DNA from: Dysgonamonadaceae bacterium
Lineage (GTDB): Bacteria > Bacteroidota > Bacteroidia > Bacteroidales > Azobacteroidaceae
Reading direction: 5' to 3'
Length of the DNA stretch: 5,043 bases
Assembly: GCA_031284225.1 (NCBI GenBank)
Contig: JAITAH010000303.1
Span: 1 to 5,043, forward strand
Translations under genes and position numbers: made by a program
In this document: positions 1 through 5,043 of the stretch, piece by piece
Numbering within the stretch: position 1 is the first letter of the stretch
How the letters are laid out: every line of letters begins with the position of its first letter
The notes under the pieces: model-generated
Databases searched by the model: none
The model's input: the letters and a program-made list of their open reading frames with translations, nothing else
Told to the model about the DNA's origin: nothing

Positions 1-1007
1 CGGTCTGCCATAAAAATAAAAGCATCCTTTTTGCCTTGAACAGGTAAGATAAATGTGCTTTGCGAATGGAAAGTAAGGTCAGCATCTTTTCCGGCACAGG
101 GATTCGGGTGTTGTGTCCATTCGCCCATGATGCTGTCGGCAGTAAAAAGACGTGCCGCATTGGGCTTCCAACCGGTACAACCGGAAGTAATCATAAAGTA
201 TTTGCCGTCTTTTTTAAAAATAGCAGGCGCTTCGTTGTGTCCCGCAGGCGCAATGCGGATATATTTTCCTGTATAATTGAGAAAATCGTCCGAAAGTTCG
301 GCAATTTGCAAAGTCAGGTTTTCTTCCGAAGAATAAATGTGATAGGCTTTTCCGTCATCGTCAACGTAGAGCGTCATGTAGCGCGACATCTGCCCTGTTT
401 CAAAATCGCGCTGAACAAAAAGTCCGTCATTTACGGCAGAGTACCATTCGGGAGTCCACCATGTCGGAAAATCGGTCGTTTTGAGTTTTTTAGATTTTTG
501 CTCTTCGGTCATATTTGCCGGAAAAATTCCCGCATTGGGGCGCAGTGATTTTACAAACTCATATTTACCTGTAATATTGTCGCTTACGGCAATACCGACA
601 CGCGCCGCTTCGTAACCTTTTCCTTTGAGTTCCAAATGAAAATACATCACGAACTTTTGGGTTTTCTCATTATAAATCACTTTCGGACGTTCGATAATGC
701 AACCTTTCGTAATGTCGCTGCGTTTATCTTCGGAAACAGACAAGGCAACGCCTTCATTCTTCCAATTGTAGAGGTTTTCGGATGAATAGCAAGTTACGCC
801 GACGAGAGCGCTGTTTGAATTTTCGCTCTTATGTACGCCAAACCAATAATATTTTCCCTGAAAAAAAAGAACTCCGCCGCCGTGAGCGTTAATATGTTTT
901 CCGGTATCATCCAACCATAATTTGCCCGGATTGAAAGCGTTTTGAGAAAAACCGGCGAGGGAGTTCAAACTCAAAATAACTAAAAACAATCTTTTCACAT
1001 TAATCAT
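1..1007 (-). CDS. Secreted glycoside hydrolase family 43 enzyme, exo-galactanase/arabinogalactan-type clade (3' end cut by window edge)
   Basis: This frame stays open from an ATG at 1007 to the left edge: 335 full codons plus two bases of an Arg codon. Residues 1-22 look like a type I signal peptide (KRLFLVILSLNSLAGFSQ) with no lipobox cysteine, so a periplasmic or secreted location is inferred. The five-bladed GH43 fold is suggested by successive motifs: INAHGGGVLF (39-48), KYYWFG (52-57), IERPKVIYN (105-113), DDDGKAYHIYSSEE (216-229), HNEAPAIFK (257-265), TSGCTGWKPNAAR (274-286) and HSQSTFILPV (314-323). Glu259 is the probable general acid. As in subfamily 24, the usual N-terminal base Asp is absent, and Gln316 may act in its place. 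Two expected acids are replaced, by Val58 and Tyr210. An aromatic stretch (WWTPEWY, 183-189) lies in a long loop between blades. The family suggests removal of galactose or arabinose from galactan-type glycans; activity is unproven. The start has no Shine-Dalgarno and follows the susD-like gene by 64 bases. Only a short C-terminal part should be missing. Confidence 0.9.
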   Translation of the reverse strand, partial: MINVKRLFLVILSLNSLAGFSQNAFNPGKLWLDDTGKHINAHGGGVLFFQGKYYWFGVHKSENSNSALVGVTCYSSENLYNWKNEGVALSVSEDKRSDITKGCIIERPKVIYNEKTQKFVMYFHLELKGKGYEAARVGIAVSDNITGKYEFVKSLRPNAGIFPANMTEEQKSKKLKTTDFPTWWTPEWYSAVNDGLFVQRDFETGQMSRYMTLYVDDDGKAYHIYSSEENLTLQIAELSDDFLNYTGKYIRIAPAGHNEAPAIFKKDGKYFMITSGCTGWKPNAARLFTADSIMGEWTQHPNPCAGKDADLTFHSQSTFILPVQGKKDAFIFMAD

Positions 1008-1025
1008 AATAATTGATATACAAAA

Positions 1026-1061
1026 TAATGGTGTCTGAACAACTTGTATCAGACACCATTA
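1026..1061 (-). terminator. Intercistronic inverted repeat: probable attenuator, weak terminator or mRNA-stabilizing hairpin
   Basis: Positions 1026-1038 (TAATGGTGTCTGA) and 1049-1061 (TCAGACACCATTA) are perfect reverse complements: a 13-bp stem with a 10-base loop. On the minus-strand transcript the hairpin begins 10 bases after the susD-like stop codon. It is followed by TTTTG, 18 bases before the GH43 start. The T run is short, so a partial terminator is more likely than a full stop. Such an element would let the SusC/SusD pair be made in excess over the downstream enzyme, or protect the 3' end of the susCD message. On the plus strand the hairpin is not followed by T residues and faces no converging gene, so a minus-strand role is favoured. 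Confidence 0.7.
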
Positions 1062-1071
1062 CCGTTACTTG

Positions 1072-3102
1072 TTAATAACCTGTTGGAGACGAATCCGCCT
1101 CAATACCCCAACCGGGATTTTGATAGATTGGCGATTTTGAATAATCGACCGGAGCGCCGCTTGTATCGCTTCCAACCGCAGAAATCAGAAAATGTCCACT
1201 TGCAATCGGATTTAAGTAATGCGCCATACACCACTTTGCACCCGGATACGACAAACTTGTGGAAACAACCTCATACGGACGAAGATAATCGCCCAAAGCC
1301 GGATTTGAAACTTTTGCCAAAACACCCTGATATGTCAATTCGTTTGCTCTGTAATGGCTTTTGATAGCTGCGCCCCATAGTTTGAAACCTTCAAAATGAT
1401 AGTAGTTGTCAATCAACTGGTCTAATGCTCGCCAGCGTTTGATGTCCTGTTCGCGCAAACCTTCCGCCATCAATTCTACACTGCGTTCACGACGGATATT
1501 GTAGAGTGTTGCATTTACTTTTTGTCCTGCCGACCACGCTCCCCAATTATTTTGTTCCTTTTCCATATCGGTGGCATTGATTGTTTTCGTATAATCGGCG
1601 TCCATTCCGGCATTGGTACGAATCTTTTTCCAGTATCCGTCGGCTTTAGCATCCAAGGTTCCGGTTTTTTCGTAGCTGGCTTCGATATAATTCAGATAGG
1701 CTTCGGTAGCGCGGAAAATAATTGAACCGTTACTTGAACCGCCGTTAGCCGTTTGTCCGAAGTCGTAATTTAGTCCTTTGCAGATGGTATAACCGGTATT
1801 GTATTTCTTTTCCGCACCGCTTTCGGCAATTTTAGGCCAGGGTTCTTCTTTGAAGCAACCACTGCTGTGTCCGGGACCTGTTGTCAGTGATTCGATCCAG
1901 TTTATTTGTCCCGGCGCTTTCAAAAACAGGCGTAAGCGCGGGTCGCGATTGTATTTTATTGCCGGAAAATCATCATCGCCTTTATACTCCGGCGAAGCAT
2001 AAATCGGCAACCCGTCCTGCATCAGGAACGATTCGACCATCACTTTGGTAATGCCGCATTGATTATTGTTGCCGGCTTCGTAAAGATTCACATTGTTGGC
2101 AACACCCAGCCCCAAATCATATTTCCGCCACATCAAAACATCAGAATAGCCCGACATATTCAAATCGCCGAACATCGTGAAATAACGATTTTTTTCATAC
2201 GTTTTATCGGTTTCTTTCCATGTGTTGGGGATTAATTCAATCTTATCGGCAACCGATTGAGCGGCAGTCATTGCTTCGCCAAGGAAAAACTGAATTTCGT
2301 TTTCAATGCTTCCCGATTGAAACCGGTAATTCTGATTGTACTCTTTTGTGGCGCCGGGCCAGCCCGTTCCGTTAGGTACGAAAGCCGTTCCTTTGAAATA
2401 TTTCAACCAAGTGCCTTCGTATAAAGCCACACGCGATTTGAGCAAATAAGCGCAATAACGGCTCAAACGGTTTTTCTGTCCGTCAGGCGAAGAAATTTGC
2501 AACATCTCTATGGCTTTATCCAAATCGGAAAGAATAAAGCGGGCTACTTCGGTGCGGGGCGCACGTTTGCCGGCTTCGATCAAAACGTCCATTTCGTTGG
2601 GATAATTTTTCGTGATAATCGGAAAATCACCCAGCGCTTTTAATTTGCCGAAATATTCGTAAGCTCGCAAAAAATACATTTCGCCTATGTAATGTTTACA
2701 ATTCTCCAAACTTCCCGATAATGTTCCGGCTTCGTATCTTGGAATGACCGTTTCGAGAAAATAGTTTATCTGCTGAATCCGGCTGAAACTCCAATCGCCT
2801 TCGGACGAACCGACTTTCCATTGGCCCGGGATATACTTGTTATCCATATCGTAAGAAGTCATCACATCCGTATTCCGGTCGGCGCGAAACGTTCCCCAAT
2901 CGTAGTTTCCGACGCCGTGTGTCGGTAAAATTTGATAATTATCCGTTACGTAATTGGATAATTGCGCATCATTCCACAGGTACTTTTCGGGCGGAATTTC
3001 CGACAAGGGTTCCCTGTCTAAGAAGTCATCACACCCACTTGCAAATAACGCTATCAGCGCTGTTAATGCAAAATAAATCTGTTTTTTTAATATATTTTTC
3101 AT
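1072..3102 (-). CDS. SusD/RagB-family outer-membrane glycan-binding lipoprotein
   Basis: This is a complete 676-residue protein. It opens with a lipoprotein signal: basic KNILKKQ, a hydrophobic core, then the lipobox FASGC with Cys24. The following DDFLDREPLSEIP is the typical SusD N-terminus, and acidic residues after the cysteine match the Bacteroidota surface-export signal. SusD hallmarks follow in order: the TPR-like FLRAYEYFGKLKALGDFPI near residue 145, NRDPRLRLFLKAP (about 390-400), RATEAYLNYIEASYEKTG (about 460-478), YNIRRERSVELMAEG with DIKRW (about 533-557), and a C-terminal YLNPI and NPGW. The family binds polysaccharide at the cell surface and forms a hinged lid over its SusC partner. 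At 676 residues it is somewhat longer than the roughly 500-650 usual for the family. It starts 13 bases after the susC-like stop, so the two are surely cotranscribed. The glycan bound cannot be read from sequence alone. Confidence 0.97.
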   Translation of the reverse strand: MKNILKKQIYFALTALIALFASGCDDFLDREPLSEIPPEKYLWNDAQLSNYVTDNYQILPTHGVGNYDWGTFRADRNTDVMTSYDMDNKYIPGQWKVGSSEGDWSFSRIQQINYFLETVIPRYEAGTLSGSLENCKHYIGEMYFLRAYEYFGKLKALGDFPIITKNYPNEMDVLIEAGKRAPRTEVARFILSDLDKAIEMLQISSPDGQKNRLSRYCAYLLKSRVALYEGTWLKYFKGTAFVPNGTGWPGATKEYNQNYRFQSGSIENEIQFFLGEAMTAAQSVADKIELIPNTWKETDKTYEKNRYFTMFGDLNMSGYSDVLMWRKYDLGLGVANNVNLYEAGNNNQCGITKVMVESFLMQDGLPIYASPEYKGDDDFPAIKYNRDPRLRLFLKAPGQINWIESLTTGPGHSSGCFKEEPWPKIAESGAEKKYNTGYTICKGLNYDFGQTANGGSSNGSIIFRATEAYLNYIEASYEKTGTLDAKADGYWKKIRTNAGMDADYTKTINATDMEKEQNNWGAWSAGQKVNATLYNIRRERSVELMAEGLREQDIKRWRALDQLIDNYYHFEGFKLWGAAIKSHYRANELTYQGVLAKVSNPALGDYLRPYEVVSTSLSYPGAKWCMAHYLNPIASGHFLISAVGSDTSGAPVDYSKSPIYQNPGWGIEADSSPTGY

Positions 3103-3115
3103 TGTGCTTTTGTTT
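3103..3115 (-). other. susC-susD intercistronic spacer without Shine-Dalgarno
   Basis: On the coding strand the 13 bases between the susC-like TAA and the susD-like ATG read AAACAAAAGCACA. They are A-rich and contain no GGAGG-like element. Bacteroidota commonly initiate on A-rich leaders without Shine-Dalgarno pairing. The short gap leaves no room for a promoter or terminator, supporting one transcript for the pair. Confidence 0.7.
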
Positions 3116-5043
3116 TTAGAAGTTAATATTTAATCCTACTGCGATCACTTTGGAGAGCGGATAGACATTTCCTGAGCTTTCCCATCCGCCGCCGATCGTT
3201 TCGGGGTCGAAAATATCGGTCAGATTGGTCAGTGTCCACAAATTTTCGCCGGAAGCGAATATTCTCAATTTGGAACATTTGATTTTTTGCGTAATTTTCG
3301 CCGGCAGCGTATAACCGAACTGAAGATTTTTCAAACGCATATAAGAGGCGTCCAAAAGATAACGGCTTTGAATTTTTTGATTTTTTCCGTTGCTGAAATA
3401 CGGATTCGGATAGTAAGCATCCGTATTGGAACCAAAATAACTTTCGGTGTCTTCGGGACGGAAATAATCCAAGTGTTGTACAAAACCGGTAGAGTGCCAA
3501 ATTCCGTTGCCTTCGTGATTTCCTTCGGCGCCACCGTTTGCGCCCCAGAAATAGTATTCGGTGGAAGCAAAATCACGTTTCCCTATCCCTTGAAAGAAAG
3601 CGCGTAAATCAAATCCTTTGTAATCGAAAGAAAGGTCGATAGAGAAAGCAAGGCGGGGACTGTTGTTGCCCAAAAGTTTCCGGTCGCCCGGGTCGGATAA
3701 TGTTTCGGAACCGCCGGTAATTTTGTCATCGCCGTTGAGGTCGGCATACATAATATCGCCTGCATGCCATTGCGAGCCAAAAGCATCTTGCCCGCCGTTG
3801 GGTAACGAAGCCAAGTGAGCGTTCATTTCATCATCGGTCTTGGCAATACCAATCGTTTCGTAGCCCCAGATCTCGCCCATATATTTACCTGCATAGTAGT
3901 CATAAATGCGTCCGGTAGGATTATAATATTTCGTTATTTTAGTACGGTAATCACTTACCATCAGTCGAATACTGTATCCCAAATCAAATTTGAGGCGGTC
4001 GCGCCAAGTAATATCGACTTCCCATCCGCGTGTTTCCAGTTCGGTGTTATTTTTTTTAGGAACAGCATAGCCGTAAGTTGCCGGTAATGTTTCGGCAGGA
4101 CCGACCATTGCCGATGTTTTGCGGAGATAATAGTCGGCAGTGATATTGAGCCGGTTATTGAAGGCTGCCAAATCGAAACCGACATCGAAAGTATTGATGC
4201 TTTCCCATGTCAAAGAAGTAGAAACCGGATTGGGCGCCCACACCCTATTGGACTTTTTACCGTCAATCAGCCAGTTGCTCTGCCCGTCTTGATTGATAGG
4301 CATTGTCAAATAAGTGGGGTAATAACTTGAGATATTGTTATTACCGAGTTCTCCATAAGAAGCACGGAACTTCAAGACTTCAACTTTTTTTCTAAAATCT
4401 TCCCAAAACGCTTCGTTGGCAATGTTCCATCCTAACGAGAAAGAAGGGAACCAATCCCATCTGTGTTCGCGGCGGAAACGGGAAGAACCGTCATAGCGCA
4501 AATTGACTTCCGCCAAATAGCGGCCGTTGTAATCATAATTCAGACGACCGAAAAATCCGGAAGTTGCCCAATCGTTGTAATAACCGCTTACTGTGGGCGT
4601 TACCGCTTCTCCGTTGTAATCTATTCCGGAAGTTCCGTTCAAACTGATCAATTCAGGGACAACGATACCGTTTCGCTGTGCATCAAATTGACGGTAGCGA
4701 TATTCTTCGTCCTGAAAACCGGCCATAATCTTGAAATTATGCAGTTCATTAAAAGATTTAGCATATTCCGAATAAATATTAATGTTAGAAAAATTTACCC
4801 GCGAAGCAAATTCATATACTTCGCCCTGCGAATTTTTGTTTCCGTAAGCAATCGGATTTCCATCCACATCATGATTATAAGTAACCAAACTATACCAGTT
4901 TCGGAAATTATCTTCGGAGCGGTAGTTAAATTCGGCGAAAGTTTTCCATCCCTTTATCGGTTCCAATACCAACTGTGCCTGTTGATAAAGCTGGTCTTTT
5001 TGGTACATATCCTGACCGCCGTCGCGCAAACCCAATGCCGGCG
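3116..5043 (-). CDS. SusC/RagA-family TonB-dependent outer-membrane transporter (5' end beyond window edge)
   Basis: The frame is open from the right edge to a TAA at 3116-3118 and gives 641 residues. Family members run about 1,000-1,100 residues, so this is the C-terminal part. The signal peptide, carboxypeptidase-regulatory-like domain, TonB box and most or all of the plug are missing. The SusC barrel signature is clear: KIMAGFQDEE (about 4700-4735), FFGRLNYDYNGRYLAEVNLR, LRYDGSSRF (about 4480-4505), FPSFSLGWNIANEAFW, LKFRASYGELGNNN (about 4335-4375), LTWESINTFDVGFD (about 4165-4210), SYMRLKNLQFGYTLP (about 3303-3350) and LRIFASGENLWTLTN. A D-rich, EF-hand-like segment, GDIMYADLNGDDKIT (about 3718-3762), is typical of the family and may bind calcium. 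The protein ends in INF; a terminal aromatic residue is the usual Bam insertion signal. With the adjacent SusD-like lid it should import oligosaccharides across the outer membrane using TonB energy. The frame runs into the window edge with residues Pro-Ala before the TTG at 5035, so no true start is visible. Confidence 0.97.
   Translation of the reverse strand, partial: PALGLRDGGQDMYQKDQLYQQAQLVLEPIKGWKTFAEFNYRSEDNFRNWYSLVTYNHDVDGNPIAYGNKNSQGEVYEFASRVNFSNINIYSEYAKSFNELHNFKIMAGFQDEEYRYRQFDAQRNGIVVPELISLNGTSGIDYNGEAVTPTVSGYYNDWATSGFFGRLNYDYNGRYLAEVNLRYDGSSRFRREHRWDWFPSFSLGWNIANEAFWEDFRKKVEVLKFRASYGELGNNNISSYYPTYLTMPINQDGQSNWLIDGKKSNRVWAPNPVSTSLTWESINTFDVGFDLAAFNNRLNITADYYLRKTSAMVGPAETLPATYGYAVPKKNNTELETRGWEVDITWRDRLKFDLGYSIRLMVSDYRTKITKYYNPTGRIYDYYAGKYMGEIWGYETIGIAKTDDEMNAHLASLPNGGQDAFGSQWHAGDIMYADLNGDDKITGGSETLSDPGDRKLLGNNSPRLAFSIDLSFDYKGFDLRAFFQGIGKRDFASTEYYFWGANGGAEGNHEGNGIWHSTGFVQHLDYFRPEDTESYFGSNTDAYYPNPYFSNGKNQKIQSRYLLDASYMRLKNLQFGYTLPAKITQKIKCSKLRIFASGENLWTLTNLTDIFDPETIGGGWESSGNVYPLSKVIAVGLNINF

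Noticed and set aside
60..548. 162-codon plus-strand open frame opposite the GH43 gene, with a second overlapping one at 55-276
   Set aside because: It lies wholly antisense to a frame with clear GH43 motifs and its translation is Arg/Phe-rich with no recognizable domain; it is a shadow frame.
996..998. GTG at codon 4 as alternative start of the GH43 gene
   Set aside because: It would give a plausible VKRLFLV signal peptide, but the in-frame ATG three codons upstream is the simpler choice and keeps the same mature protein.
1021..1028. Bacteroides-type -7 box (TTATTTTG against TAnnTTTG) just before the GH43 gene
   Set aside because: It has a mismatch at the important A, overlaps the hairpin arm and its T tail, and I see no clear -33 TTTG at the right spacing. 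Cotranscription is more likely.
1044..1364. 106-codon plus-strand frame starting inside the hairpin loop and running antisense to the susD-like 3' end
   Set aside because: Its translation is low-complexity (Pro, Asn, Leu, Arg) with no family resemblance; it overlaps the conserved C-terminus of the SusD-like protein.
3123..3576. Two minus-strand alternative frames (3123-3500 and 3331-3576) inside the susC-like gene
   Set aside because: They overlap conserved SusC barrel motifs in the main frame and resemble nothing, so they are out-of-frame shadows.
5033..5035. TTG as a possible start of the susC-like gene
   Set aside because: The frame stays open upstream to the window edge (Pro-Ala codons precede it) and the protein would begin inside the barrel; it is an internal Leu codon.
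1..5043. Mobile elements, CRISPR arrays, tRNA or rRNA genes, frameshifts, or an unknown defence or RNA system
   Set aside because: Coding sequence fills nearly the whole window with three intact frames; there are no direct-repeat arrays, no transposase motifs and no terminal inverted repeats apart from the single intercistronic hairpin.

Overview
The window carries one strand's worth of genes from a Bacteroidota genome, probably of the order Bacteroidales. It is a segment of a polysaccharide utilization locus (PUL). All three genes lie on the minus strand and read from right to left in the order susC-like, susD-like, glycoside hydrolase family 43 (GH43). The SusC/SusD pair is found only in Bacteroidota. 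The lipoprotein signal with acidic residues after its cysteine, and the absence of Shine-Dalgarno sequences before the starts, fit the same phylum.

Layout: positions 5043 to 3116 hold the C-terminal 641 residues of a SusC-family TonB-dependent outer-membrane transporter, whose N-terminus lies beyond the right edge. After a 13-base spacer comes a complete 676-residue SusD-family surface lipoprotein (3102 to 1072). A 64-base gap follows. It contains a perfect 13-bp inverted repeat (1026-1061) followed by a short T-rich run, probably an intercistronic attenuator or a 3'-end stabilizing hairpin. Next is a secreted GH43 enzyme starting at 1007 and running off the left edge after 335 complete codons. 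Coding sequence and the short hairpin gap account for the whole window, with no stretch over 300 bases left empty.

How the genes work together (family knowledge plus inference): SusD captures glycan at the cell surface and acts as a lid on the SusC barrel. SusC imports oligosaccharides using TonB energy. The GH43 enzyme, predicted to be periplasmic or secreted, trims them. The GH43 looks closest to the clade that holds exo-beta-1,3-galactanases and side-chain enzymes of arabinogalactan (subfamilies 24/34). A galactan or arabinogalactan-type substrate is therefore the best guess, but it is unproven.

I found no previously undescribed system here. The most interesting point is the GH43 active site. 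Two positions where I expect acidic residues carry Val58 and Tyr210, while the predicted catalytic acid Glu259 and the candidate surrogate base Gln316 are kept. Each change is one base away from the expected codon.
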